Origin: an uncultured Pseudomonadota bacterium
GTDB taxonomy: Bacteria > Pseudomonadota > Gammaproteobacteria > Methylococcales > Methylomonadaceae
Direction of reading: 5' to 3'
DNA: 64,000 nucleotides
NCBI GenBank assembly: GCA_903870545.1
Contig: CAIQDI010000018.1
Coordinates: 62,001 to 126,000 of the forward strand
Shown here: positions 55,550 through 64,000 of the stretch, piece after piece
How the letters are laid out: every line of letters begins with the position of its first letter
How positions within the stretch are numbered: position 1 is the stretch's first letter
Notes under the pieces: generated by a model
What the model saw: the letters and a program-made list of their open reading frames with translations, nothing else
Told to the model about the DNA's origin: nothing
Databases searched by the model: none
Translations under genes and position numbers: made by a program

Positions 55550-56998
55550 ATGATGGTTAAAAAATATTTCAATTTGGCTTTATTGACACTGCTTTTTTTG
55601 GTTTTGTTTCTTGGACTGATAGAGAAAAAATATGTGTTGGCGTGGATTGATAACAATGTTACGAATGTATTTTTAAATCAATTCTTAAATCAAATTTTTT
55701 TGCATCAAGTGCCTATTTTTTTATGGTTGCTGGGTACACTGTTAATTATTTATTACACGCGCGTGTTTTTTTGGAAAATGTATTATCCTAAAAAGAACGG
55801 CACGTTACCGCCTAAAATCATTCGTGATATTTTTGGATTAGTCGTTTGGGTTGTTTCTATTTTCTTAGCTGTTGTGTATTTATTTGACCAAGATTTGAGC
55901 GTTTTATTCGCTTCATCAACTATTATTGTGGGAGTGTTGGGGTTTTCGTTACGCGGTATGATCGCCGATTTTTTTTACGGATTAGCAACCACCATAGAAC
56001 AACCTTATCGTTTGGGCGATTGGATTGAACTAAATAATACCAAAAGCTTGATTGGTAAAGTTGTACACATCACTTGGCGATCGACAACGATTGTTTCCAC
56101 TGAAAATATTCACACCATTTTGCCGCATAGCGTGATTGCGGCAAATAATTTCAATAATTATTCCTATCCTGATCCTTTATGGCGGAGCAGTTTTAAAATA
56201 ATTTTAGGCAATGAAATTACGTTGTATGAAGTAGAACGTCTGGTTTTTTCGGCGATTAAACAAGTCAAAGAAACAGCAAAAATCGACCGTACTCCTGTTA
56301 TAAAAATCGCTCAATTTTTGCCAGAAGGCATTGAATGGCTAGTCTGTTTTTGGGTGCTTGATTATCCAATGGAATCCTCAATTCGACTTCAAATTCAACA
56401 TAACCTTCTGCGAAATTTGAATTATTGCGGCATTACACTTCCCAGTAAAAAGTTAGAAGTTGCTACACATTCGCACGTAGTAAAGTCTAAAACAGCAGGC
56501 GGTTGGATAAAAAAATTAGAATTTTTCGCGGATTTAAATGAATTCGAATGTGAACAACTTGCTAAAAAAGCAGTCAGGCGTTTATTAGTTAAAGATGAAG
56601 TCTTATTTGAACAAGGTGATACCGGTAGTTCATTGTTTTTTGTGTATCAAGGATTGCTAGATGTATTTGTGAAAAATAACGAAGGCGTTAATGTGAGGGT
56701 CGATCAATTTAAGGCGGGTAGTATTTTTGGTGAAATGTCTTTGTTGACCGATGAGCCTTATACCGTGACGATTATTCCACACATAGATAGCGTGGTTTAT
56801 GAAATTCAAAAAATGATGATTGAACCGTATTTGCGCGAATATCCGTTATTTTTAGAGCATATCGAAATGTTATTGGCGGAGCGAAAACTACAATCGGTTA
56901 ATTTTTTTGAGCATGTTAATGAGACTGATGAAACAATACGGGAAAGTATTTTGATGGAAGTACACCAAAAAATTCGCAAATTATTTAATTTGCCGTAG
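55550..56998 (+). CDS. MscS-like channel with cyclic-nucleotide-binding domain
   Basis: 482 residues. Three to four membrane helices (last about 120-142, ASSTIIVGVLGFSLRG lining the pore), a MscS beta domain (YRLGDWIELNN, about 155-220), and a C-terminal cNMP-binding domain (about 340-450) with VLFEQGDTGSSLFFVYQGLLDVF and IFGEMSLLTDEPYT. The cNMP phosphate loop usually has FGExxLL..xxRxA/S; here the Arg is replaced by Tyr/Thr (EPYTVT), so binding may be altered. Start at 55550 (ATG) with an alternative at 55553. Confidence 0.88.
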   Translation: MMVKKYFNLALLTLLFLVLFLGLIEKKYVLAWIDNNVTNVFLNQFLNQIFLHQVPIFLWLLGTLLIIYYTRVFFWKMYYPKKNGTLPPKIIRDIFGLVVWVVSIFLAVVYLFDQDLSVLFASSTIIVGVLGFSLRGMIADFFYGLATTIEQPYRLGDWIELNNTKSLIGKVVHITWRSTTIVSTENIHTILPHSVIAANNFNNYSYPDPLWRSSFKIILGNEITLYEVERLVFSAIKQVKETAKIDRTPVIKIAQFLPEGIEWLVCFWVLDYPMESSIRLQIQHNLLRNLNYCGITLPSKKLEVATHSHVVKSKTAGGWIKKLEFFADLNEFECEQLAKKAVRRLLVKDEVLFEQGDTGSSLFFVYQGLLDVFVKNNEGVNVRVDQFKAGSIFGEMSLLTDEPYTVTIIPHIDSVVYEIQKMMIEPYLREYPLFLEHIEMLLAERKLQSVNFFEHVNETDETIRESILMEVHQKIRKLFNLP

Positions 56999-57029
56999 CA
57001 GTTTAAAACCGCTACGGCACGCAGTTTTT
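56991..57029 (+). terminator. Rho-independent terminator after the MscS-like gene
   Basis: 9-bp stem TGCCGTAGC/GCTACGGCA with an 11-base loop, then CGCAGTTTTT. The TAG stop of the gene (56996-56998) is inside the left stem arm. Confidence 0.8.
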
Positions 57030-58740
57030 AAGCTAATTTTGCCTGAATAAATTTCAAAATATCTGTCATCGCAATATCTTCAGCTTGTTCATCGGTTCGA
57101 CCTTTGTATTCAATCGTTCCCGCGTCCAACCCTTTGTCGCCCATCACCAATAAATGCGGAATGCCGATTAAATCCATATCCGAGAACATAAAACCAGCGC
57201 GAACTTTTCTATCGTCGAGTAACACTTCAATGCCGGCGTTCACCAACTGTTGATATAAATTTTCTGTCGCTGCGCGTAAACGTTCCGATTTGTGCATATT
57301 CATCGGGCAAATCGCCACTTGAAACGGGGCTAAATTTGCCGACCAAATAATGCCGCGTGCGTCGTGATTTTGTTCCACTGCCGCCGCCACCACTCGTGAA
57401 ATGCCAATTCCGTAACAGCCCATCAACATGATTTGGTTTTTACCGCCTTCGTTGATGACACCGGCTTTCATTGCTTCGCTGTATTTGGTGCCGAGTTGGA
57501 AAATATGTCCGACTTCGATGCCGCGTGCAATGGTCAATGTGCCTTTGCCATCTGGACTGACATCACCTTCGACCACGGTTCGCATATCGGCAACGTGTTC
57601 GGGCAACGGCAAATCACGTTTCCAATTTACACCTTGATAATGTTTGCCGTCTTGATTCGCGCCACACACAAAATCCGCCATCACGATAACGCTACGGTCG
57701 GCAATAATGGGAATCGTCAACCCCAACGCACCAATCGAACCCGCTTGGCAACCGCACGCGCGTTGAATTTCTTCGTCGCTGGCAAATTGCAACGGTGAGG
57801 CGACGCTGGCGATTTTTTCAACTTTGATTTCGTTCAATTCGTGGTCGCCACGCAATAATAACGCGACTAATTCACCTTCTTCTGCGCCTTTCACGATTAA
57901 AGTTTTCAAGCATTGCGTCGCCGAAATGTTCAAAAATTCACACACGTCAACGATGCTATGTTGATTCGGCGTGTCGATAATCGACATAGTTTGCGTTGCG
58001 GCTGGACGAGTTTGCGTCGGCATTATTGCTTCGGCTTTTTCAACATTCGCCGCGTAATCACTTTCCGTTGAAAAGGCAATCGCATCTTCGCCCGAATCCG
58101 CCAACACATGAAATTCGTGCGAAATCGCACCACCAATCGAACCCGAATCCGCTACAACGGCGCGAAATTTCAAACCAAAATGCGTGAAAATTGATGTGTA
58201 AGCGGCGTGCATCACCTCGTAAGTTTCGTGCAAACTTTCTTCGGTTAAATGAAACGAATACGCATCTTTCATAATGAATTCACGCGAACGCATCACGCCA
58301 AAACGCGGGCGAATTTCATCACGGAATTTCGTTTGAATTTGAAAATAGGTAATCGGCAATTGTTTATAACTTTTGATTTCGTGCCGCGCCATGTCGGTAA
58401 TGATTTCTTCATGCGTCGGGCCGAGGCAAAAATCACGCCCGTGACGATCTTTCAATCGCGCCAATTCCGCACCGTATTGATCCCAACGTCCCGTTTCTTG
58501 CCACAATTCAGCCGGTTGCAATCCTGGCATCAGCACTTCTAACGCGCCGGTTTTTTCCATTTCGGTGCGGACAATGCGTTCAACTTTACGCAACACACGC
58601 AATCCCAACGGCAACCAAGTATATAAACCCGTTGCTAATTTGCGGATTAAACCAGCGCGAATCATCAATTGATGGCTAATAATTTCCGCGTCAGACGGCG
58701 TTTCTTTGACTGTATTTAAAGGAAAGGAGGAAGTTCGCAT
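57028..58740 (-). CDS. proS: Prolyl-tRNA synthetase
   Basis: 570 residues, the long bacterial type with an editing insertion (about 225-380). Charges tRNA-Pro. Class II motifs: motif 1 VMHAAY/region [17 protein letters not shown], motif 2 [21 protein letters not shown], motif 3 [13 protein letters not shown]. The ATG at 58738-58740 gives [20 protein letters not shown], the normal start. Confidence 0.96.
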   Translation of the reverse strand: MRTSSFPLNTVKETPSDAEIISHQLMIRAGLIRKLATGLYTWLPLGLRVLRKVERIVRTEMEKTGALEVLMPGLQPAELWQETGRWDQYGAELARLKDRHGRDFCLGPTHEEIITDMARHEIKSYKQLPITYFQIQTKFRDEIRPRFGVMRSREFIMKDAYSFHLTEESLHETYEVMHAAYTSIFTHFGLKFRAVVADSGSIGGAISHEFHVLADSGEDAIAFSTESDYAANVEKAEAIMPTQTRPAATQTMSIIDTPNQHSIVDVCEFLNISATQCLKTLIVKGAEEGELVALLLRGDHELNEIKVEKIASVASPLQFASDEEIQRACGCQAGSIGALGLTIPIIADRSVIVMADFVCGANQDGKHYQGVNWKRDLPLPEHVADMRTVVEGDVSPDGKGTLTIARGIEVGHIFQLGTKYSEAMKAGVINEGGKNQIMLMGCYGIGISRVVAAAVEQNHDARGIIWSANLAPFQVAICPMNMHKSERLRAATENLYQQLVNAGIEVLLDDRKVRAGFMFSDMDLIGIPHLLVMGDKGLDAGTIEYKGRTDEQAEDIAMTDILKFIQAKLA

Positions 58741-58806
58741 GATGATTTTAATGTTTAAAGTAAGTGAGAAAACCGCTATTTTACCGCGTTCGGATAATGA
58801 ACAGGC

Positions 58807-58840
58807 AAAAAAAAGCTCTCTTTATTTTCATAAAGAGAGC
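58807..58840 (-). terminator. Rho-independent terminator of the small membrane gene
   Basis: 10-bp stem GCTCTCTTTA/TAAAGAGAGC with a 6-base loop, followed on the minus strand by a T run. It lies in the 173-base gap between proS and the gene at 58914. Confidence 0.85.
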
Positions 58841-58913
58841 GAGAGGTCAAACAGGACAATGAGGAGTCAATGTTTGTTACAAAATAACAGGAGGTAGAAT
58901 GTTTGGGCAAAAC

Positions 58914-59066
58914 TCAGCTGTAAAATTGACGGTTCAAATGTACATTGCTGAAAATAGCAGCCGATGCAAATAATACGGTTGAAATAATGAATTCACCCGA
59001 AATAAATCCAACAATGCCGACGATAAACATCAAGGCAATCAATACATCTCTAGTGAAAGCGTTCAT
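58914..59066 (-). CDS. Small membrane protein
   Basis: 50 residues from the ATG at 59064-59066, chosen for AAAGGAAC 6 bases upstream; an in-frame ATG 27 codons earlier has no ribosome site. One or two hydrophobic stretches (VLIALMFIVGIVGFI, FIISTVLFASAAIF). Not recognised. Has its own terminator downstream. Confidence 0.6.
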   Translation of the reverse strand: MNAFTRDVLIALMFIVGIVGFISGEFIISTVLFASAAIFSNVHLNRQFYS

Positions 59067-59208
59067 GATAATGTTCCTTTGGTTGGTGTAAAAAATGTAA
59101 ATAACTAACTTGGGGCAAAGTATACAGACGTACCGATTCGTTGACAATACAGTAGTTTATTGATTCATAGTTTCTTATTTGAGCATAAATGAATTCGCTG
59201 CGCTGCCG

Positions 59209-59334
59209 AAGAGGCTAAAATTTATCAGTAAATCGACAGTATTTAAAGTGCCTCCAAAGAGGCTAAAAGTACGAATATTATTTATCCTGAGGTGTATCAT
59301 CTAAAACCTAACAAGGACTGATTTCGTTAGGTTT
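59209..59334 (+). other. Repeats and hairpin upstream of the NtrY-like gene
   Basis: Part of a 383-base stretch without a convincing gene. AAGAGGCTAAAA occurs twice, 48 bases apart (59209 and 59257). AAACCTAAC/GTTAGGTTT (59304-59312 and 59326-59334) forms a 9-bp hairpin. Possible regulatory leader; no further evidence. Confidence 0.35.
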
Positions 59335-59449
59335 AGTGCGAACAGATATTTTTTATTTTAACCGAAGACGAATTCACACATATTTTAAAAATGTTTTCGA
59401 TTGTGAAAGAGAGTGTGAAAGTGGCGGCGATGGTGGAGTTCAAAAAATC

Positions 59450-61591
59450 ATGCGATTTCCCAAAATAAAACTTCCAGCGGGTTTATCGATTGCCATTTTA
59501 TGTGGCTTGATTTTATTGTCGTTGCAATTGATGAGCAGCGCGACGCAAGAATCGTCGAAACTTAGCGCGATGTATTCGTGGTTATTGCTGGTGAACGGCG
59601 TGGGAACGGTGGCGTTATTGGGCTTGGTAGGCGCGAATTTATATTCACTTGCTCGCCAACTCAAGCGGCGCGAAGCCGGTTCACGCCTGACAATTCGCAT
59701 GGTGTCATTGTTCGTGGTGCTTTCGCTCGCGCCAGCGGGAATCGTGTTTTATTTTTCGATGCAGTTTTTGCATCAAGGCATCGACAGTTGGTTTAACGTT
59801 GAAATGGATCGCGCGATGGAAGACGCGCTCGAACTCAGTCAAGCCTCGCTCGATCAGCGGATTCGCTGGAATAAAGCGCAAACGCAGCAACTCGCCGAAA
59901 AAATAGCGGAATTGCCCGAAGCGCACGCCACGTTAGAAATGGAAAATTTTCGGGTGCAATCGGGCGCGGCAGAAATGACGTTATTTTCGCGTCAAAACCG
60001 AATTATCGCGTCAAGCAGTGCGAATCCGAGTGATATTTTGCCCAGTTTGCCCGATGAAAATACGTGGTTACAATTGCGCCAAAATAGTGAATTCGCAGCA
60101 CTTGCGCCAGTTCGAGATGATGCGTTAATGATTCGCGTCATTCTCACCGTGAAATCGAAAGAATTGCGTTATTTGCAGGCGTTGTATCCGGTGCCGGTGC
60201 GAATTGCGGATTTAGCGGATTCGGTTGAATTTGCCTTTGTGCGTTATCAAGAAATGAATTTTTTGCGTGATTCGCTGAAAATGACTTTTTCGCTCGCGTT
60301 GTCATTAGTGTTGTTAATGAGTTTATTGGCGGCGATTTGGATTGCGTTTATCAGCATTCGCACCATTGTTGCGCCAGTAAAAGAACTGGTGAAAGGCACT
60401 CAATCTGTGGCTTCGGGACAATATGACCAACAATTGCCGGTGATGGCGCAAGACGATTTGGGATTTTTGGTGGAATCGTTCAACGAAATGACTCAACGAA
60501 TTGCACGAGCCAGCCAAGAAACGCGCATGGCGAGTTTTGAAGTTGAAAATCAACGCGCTTATTTAGAAACGATTTTGGCGAATTTAACGGCGGGCGTGAT
60601 GAGTTTCGATGCGAATCATAAAATTCGCACCGCGAATCAAGCGGCATTCCAAATTTTTCATGTGTCCGCGTCACAGTTTGTCGGCGAAACGCTGTTGAAA
60701 TTAGCGGACGATTACACCGAATTAGCCGAACCGTTAAAAGCGATTCAGCGTTTTTTAGAACAAGCCGAAGGCATTTGGCAACAACGCTTAGTTTTTTTGG
60801 GTTCAAACGGACGACAAGAATTATTATGTCGTGGCACGCCGTTATTTTCACAAAATGGACGCAAAGTCGGCGCGGTGGTGGTGTTCGACGATGTAACGGA
60901 TTTAATTCAAGCTCAAAAAAATGCGGCGTGGGGCGAAGTGGCGCGACGTTTGGCGCATGAAATTAAAAATCCGCTCACCCCGATTAAATTATCGGCGGAA
61001 CGTTTGCAGCACAAATTAGCGGATAAATTAGAGGCAGCCGATGCGGATATGTTGCAACGCTCGACGCGCACCATTGTCCAACAAGTCGAAGCAATGAAAG
61101 AAATGGTGGATGACTTTTCGGAGTACGCGAAACCGTCTAAAAAACAGGCAGTGAATGTCGATTTGTCGGCGTTGATTCAAGAGGTTTTGTCGTTATATGT
61201 GTTAAAAGCGGGGGTGAAATTCAACGTGAATTATGAAAATAATGCGCTGATGATTCATGGCGATCCGGTCAGTATTAGGCAGGTTTTGCACAATTTAATT
61301 AAAAACGCGCTGGAAGCGATTGACGACCAAGGTCAGGTTGACATTGACGTGCATCGAGTACAAAAAAATAATATTAACTTCATTGAAATCGCGTTGCACG
61401 ATGATGGCGTGGGAATTAAAGACGAACAAATTGAACATATTTTTGAACCGTACGTCACCACAAAAATAAAAGGCACGGGTTTAGGTTTGGCGATTGTGAA
61501 AAAGATTATTGAGGAACACGGTGGCGCGATTTGGGTGGATTCTAGTCGCAAAATTGGCGCGGGATTTGTCATTCAACTACCTGCTTTATGA
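59450..61591 (+). CDS. ntrY: NtrY-like sensor histidine kinase
   Basis: 713 residues from the ATG at 59450 (GGAG 11 bases upstream); an upstream extension of 38 codons is unlikely. Three or four membrane helices (about 12-32, 45-65, 83-105, 275-300), HAMP (about 300-350), PAS (about 365-470), HisKA with H in RRLAHEIKNPLTPIKLSAER, and HATPase (NLIKNALEAIDD, DDGVGI, GTGLGLAIVKK). NtrY acts in nitrogen and redox control together with NtrX. Here no ntrX follows and the kinase is not next to rsmB, its usual place. Confidence 0.85.
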   Translation: MRFPKIKLPAGLSIAILCGLILLSLQLMSSATQESSKLSAMYSWLLLVNGVGTVALLGLVGANLYSLARQLKRREAGSRLTIRMVSLFVVLSLAPAGIVFYFSMQFLHQGIDSWFNVEMDRAMEDALELSQASLDQRIRWNKAQTQQLAEKIAELPEAHATLEMENFRVQSGAAEMTLFSRQNRIIASSSANPSDILPSLPDENTWLQLRQNSEFAALAPVRDDALMIRVILTVKSKELRYLQALYPVPVRIADLADSVEFAFVRYQEMNFLRDSLKMTFSLALSLVLLMSLLAAIWIAFISIRTIVAPVKELVKGTQSVASGQYDQQLPVMAQDDLGFLVESFNEMTQRIARASQETRMASFEVENQRAYLETILANLTAGVMSFDANHKIRTANQAAFQIFHVSASQFVGETLLKLADDYTELAEPLKAIQRFLEQAEGIWQQRLVFLGSNGRQELLCRGTPLFSQNGRKVGAVVVFDDVTDLIQAQKNAAWGEVARRLAHEIKNPLTPIKLSAERLQHKLADKLEAADADMLQRSTRTIVQQVEAMKEMVDDFSEYAKPSKKQAVNVDLSALIQEVLSLYVLKAGVKFNVNYENNALMIHGDPVSIRQVLHNLIKNALEAIDDQGQVDIDVHRVQKNNINFIEIALHDDGVGIKDEQIEHIFEPYVTTKIKGTGLGLAIVKKIIEEHGGAIWVDSSRKIGAGFVIQLPAL

Positions 61592-61632
61592 ATCCAAAAC
61601 AATCTCAACACAAACATTTTTATAAAAATAGA

Positions 61633-61661
61633 TTGTATAAAATCAATTAAAACAATATACT
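61633..61661 (+). promoter_or_regulatory. Sigma-70-like promoter of the initiator tRNA
   Basis: TTGTAT, a 17-base spacer and TATACT, ending 13 bases before the tRNA. Near-ideal spacing for vegetative sigma factor. Confidence 0.75.
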
Positions 61662-61674
61662 GTGAAACATCAAT

Positions 61675-61751
<77 letters not shown>

Positions 61752-61763
61752 GATTTCTAAATG

Positions 61764-61783
61764 CCCCATTTTTGGGGTTTTTT
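61764..61783 (+). terminator. Weak terminator after the tRNA
   Basis: CCCCA/TGGGG 5-bp stem with a T run starting directly after. Short stem, partial termination at most. Confidence 0.4.
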
Positions 61784-61843
61784 ATTTTCTAGGATTTGAG
61801 TTAGGTGACTTATTCCATGCCTGAAAATTGAACGTAATAATGG

Positions 61844-61867
61844 AAGAGCCTGTGGCTCTTTTTTTTT
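61844..61867 (+). terminator. Terminator between tRNA and rimP
   Basis: 7-bp stem AAGAGCC/GGCTCTT with a TGT loop and nine T. Lets the tRNA be expressed apart from the downstream nusA operon. Confidence 0.8.
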
Positions 61868-61890
61868 GATTAAAATTAAGCGAGGACATC

Positions 61891-62376
61891 ATGAAGCAAG
61901 CTCCAGAACATCTGCTTGCGTTAATCGAACCTGTGGTTGAAGGGTTAGGTTATGACTGTGTCGGGGTGGAATATAATCCGCATCCTAAAAACGGTCTGTT
62001 ACGCATTTATATTGACCATGCGAATGGTATTTTAGTAGAAGATTGCACCAAAGTGAGTCACCAAGTTAGCGGCGTATTAGACGTTGAAGATCCGATTTCA
62101 GATAATTATTCCCTAGAAGTTTCGTCGCCAGGTGAAGATCGCCCTTTTTACAAAATTAGTCAATTTAGCCAATATATGGGCAGTACGGTCATGGTTCATT
62201 TATTCTCACCGGTCAATGGTCGGCGCAAAATCACGGGAAAAATTGTTCTAGTTGAAGACGATGTTATTACGCTAGAAGAAAACGAAGAATTATTACCCAT
62301 TCCCTTTGCAGCAATGAGCAAAGCACGCTTAGTTCCCGATTATTTACTCGCCAAAGGAGGGCGTAGTGGCAAATAA
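61891..62376 (+). CDS. rimP: Ribosome maturation factor RimP
   Basis: 161 residues. Needed for 30S subunit maturation. N-terminal alpha/beta domain (GYDCVGVEYNPHPKNGLLRIYID) with the SLEVSSPGEDRPFY motif, and a C-terminal SH3-like barrel. Overlaps the nusA start by 11 bases. Confidence 0.95.
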   Translation: MKQAPEHLLALIEPVVEGLGYDCVGVEYNPHPKNGLLRIYIDHANGILVEDCTKVSHQVSGVLDVEDPISDNYSLEVSSPGEDRPFYKISQFSQYMGSTVMVHLFSPVNGRRKITGKIVLVEDDVITLEENEELLPIPFAAMSKARLVPDYLLAKGGRSGK

Positions 62377-63904
62377 AGAAATTTTGTTAGTCGTAGATGT
62401 TTTTGCCAATGAAAAAGAAATTGAAAAAGAAATCGTCTTTCAAGCCATTGAAGCGGCATTAGAAGCGGCAACAGTAAAACGTTACGGTGGCAACATTAAA
62501 GCGCAAGTCGCTATCGATCGCAAAAATGGCGATTATTTAACGCATCGTTGCTGGGATGTCGTTGCGCCGGATTCTGCATTGGGTAGAGATGTTGAATTTC
62601 CAATGAGTCAAATTTTGCTCGAAGTGGCACAATTCGATGACCCTGACGCGAAAATTGGCGACGTGATTTATGAAGAAATTGAATCAGTAGATTTCGGTCG
62701 CATTGCCGCTCAAACCGCGAAACAAGTCATTATCCAAAAAATACGCGATGCTGAACGCAATAAAATTGTCGATGCGTATAAATCCCGCATTGGCGAATTA
62801 GTGACAGGTACCGTCAAACGCATCGACAAAGGCAGTGTTTATTTGGAATTGGGCGGACACGTTGAAGCCTATATTGCGAAAGAAGATATGATTCCGCGCG
62901 AAGCCATGCGTTTAGGTGATCGAATTCGTGGCTACTTGAAAGATGTTCGCATTGAAGCGCGGGGGCCACAATTGTTTGTCAGCCGTAATGCGCCCGAATT
63001 ATTGACTGCACTATTTCGTTTGGAAGTGCCTGAAATTGCCGAAGGCACTATTTCAATCATGGCGGCAGCGCGTGATCCCGGTTCGCGGGCAAAATTAGCG
63101 GTGAAAAGTAACGATCCACGTTTAGATGCCATCGGCACCTGCGTCGGAATGCGCGGTTCACGAGTTCAATCTGTGACCAATGAACTCGCCGGCGAGCGCG
63201 TCGATATTATTATTTGGCATCCTAGCGACGCACAGTTTGTGATTAACGCGATGTCACCCGCAGAAATTCAATCGATTGTGGTCGATGAAGATAAACACAG
63301 CATGGATTTAGCGGTGGCTTCAATAAGTTTATCGCAAGCAATTGGGCGTGGCGGTCAAAATGTACGTTTAGCGAGCCAACTTACCGGCTGGGAATTAAAC
63401 GTTATTGATGCGTCGAAAGCCGAAGAAAAGAGCGAAGCTGAAGCGAATAAAATCACACAAATGTTTATTGATTTGTTGGATATTGATGACGAAATTGCGG
63501 TGATTTTGGTCGAAGTCGGTTTCAATACCATCGAAGAAATTGCTTATGTGCCGTCTAACGAATTATTAGAAATCGACGGGTTCGATGAAGAAATTGTTGA
63601 AGAATTACGCAGTCGAGCAAAAGATGCGCTATTGATTCGCGCCATTGCCGCAGAAGAAAGTATTGAGGTTTCTGTACAACCGGATGAGGCTATAGCAGTA
63701 CCGAATGAAGCATTGCTCACGATGGAAGGCATGGACGCTAAATTAGCGCATGAACTGGCAAATAGCGGCATTGTGACATTAGATGATTTAGCCGAACAAG
63801 CCGTTGACGATTTATTAAAATTCGCGGGTGTTGATGAAGATCGTGCCGCAAAACTAATCATGAAAGCTCGTGAGCCGTGGTTTGCCGAATCAGCAACCGA
63901 ATAG
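62366..63904 (+). CDS. nusA: Transcription elongation/termination factor NusA
   Basis: 512 residues from a GTG at 62366 with AAAGGAGG upstream. N-terminal domain (about 1-125), S1 (GELVTGTVKRIDKGSVYLELGG, about 135-200), two KH domains (GMRGSRVQSVTNELAGERVD and AIGRGGQNVRLASQLTGW), and two acidic C-terminal repeats (about 360-505). Binds RNA polymerase and modulates pausing and antitermination. Confidence 0.97.
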   Translation: MANKEILLVVDVFANEKEIEKEIVFQAIEAALEAATVKRYGGNIKAQVAIDRKNGDYLTHRCWDVVAPDSALGRDVEFPMSQILLEVAQFDDPDAKIGDVIYEEIESVDFGRIAAQTAKQVIIQKIRDAERNKIVDAYKSRIGELVTGTVKRIDKGSVYLELGGHVEAYIAKEDMIPREAMRLGDRIRGYLKDVRIEARGPQLFVSRNAPELLTALFRLEVPEIAEGTISIMAAARDPGSRAKLAVKSNDPRLDAIGTCVGMRGSRVQSVTNELAGERVDIIIWHPSDAQFVINAMSPAEIQSIVVDEDKHSMDLAVASISLSQAIGRGGQNVRLASQLTGWELNVIDASKAEEKSEAEANKITQMFIDLLDIDDEIAVILVEVGFNTIEEIAYVPSNELLEIDGFDEEIVEELRSRAKDALLIRAIAAEESIEVSVQPDEAIAVPNEALLTMEGMDAKLAHELANSGIVTLDDLAEQAVDDLLKFAGVDEDRAAKLIMKAREPWFAESATE

Positions 63905-63917
63905 AGGAGAGAAGAAT

Positions 63918-64000
63918 ATGAGCATAAAAACAGTACGTCAGTTGGCAGAAACCGTCAAAATTCCGTTGGACCGTTTGTTGGTACAATTGAAAGAAGCAGG
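63918..64000 (+). CDS. infB: Translation initiation factor IF-2, N-terminal start (partial)
   Basis: 27 codons and a bit before the window ends: MSIKTVRQLAETVKIPLDRL and following match the IF2_N domain. GGAGAG precedes the ATG, and the position right after nusA is universal. The GTPase part lies outside the window. Confidence 0.93.
   Translation, partial: MSIKTVRQLAETVKIPLDRLLVQLKEA

Noticed and set aside
58706-58897. Plus-strand frame of 63 codons beside proS
   Set aside because: Overlaps the proS start on the other strand and a terminator hairpin, with no ribosome binding site or domain.
59336-59449. N-terminal extension of the NtrY-like kinase
   Set aside because: The 38 extra residues are basic and unlike NtrY N-termini; the ATG at 59450 leads directly into the first membrane helix.

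Overview
The window looks like chromosomal DNA of an AT-rich gammaproteobacterium. It carries classic gammaproteobacterial gene sets: bamA-skp-fabZ-lpxA-rnhB, smg-dprA-LysM next to def-fmt, rsmB, coaD-ferredoxin, proS, and an initiator tRNA followed by rimP-nusA-infB. A complete pqqD-pqqE pair, a copper-type P1B ATPase cluster and two precursors resembling copper-binding HvfA peptides suggest a methylotrophic or methanotrophic lifestyle (Methylococcales-like, or a Beggiatoa-type relative). That assignment is inference; nothing in the window fixes the genus.

Layout. 1-1500 is the N-terminal part of a Lon-like protease gene. 1505-7300 is accessory: a BON lipoprotein, a WYL regulator, unknown genes, a PD-(D/E)XK nuclease, a collapsed sirtuin gene, a Doc-type toxin pair and RtcB. 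Three copies of one promoter-like element lie among these genes. 7400-10100 holds membrane and hypothetical genes. 10100-15800 is the minus-strand envelope and housekeeping block. 15900-16860 holds two HvfA-like RiPP metallophore precursors with no modification enzymes nearby. 18300-29060 is one plus-strand run: copper/HMA cluster, pqqDE, a beta-barrel protein, then a CheA-like kinase, CheX and CheY. 29100-37800 is housekeeping (FAD oxidoreductase, topA, smg, dprA, def, fmt).

37816-46590 is a defence island placed exactly between fmt and rsmB. It has a PLD-helicase, a Uma2 nuclease, an Eco57I-type methylase/restriction protein, then RelBE-like and VapBC-like modules. The last codons of the methylase gene recur as degenerate copies after each module, and the final copy supplies the ribosome binding site of rsmB. 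A palindromic repeat has inserted in frame inside the methylase gene, and a relative of it lies just before rsmB.

47900-61600 holds a second VapBC, an OGT-like glycosyltransferase, a methyltransferase, a UspA protein, a chemoreceptor with a CZB domain, coaD, two ferredoxins, an MscS-cNMP channel, proS and an NtrY-like kinase without its usual ntrX partner. The right edge is tRNA-fMet-rimP-nusA-infB.

Most promising for follow-up: the orphan HvfA-like precursors, the promoter-like element around the WYL regulator, and the tail-repeat architecture of the defence island.
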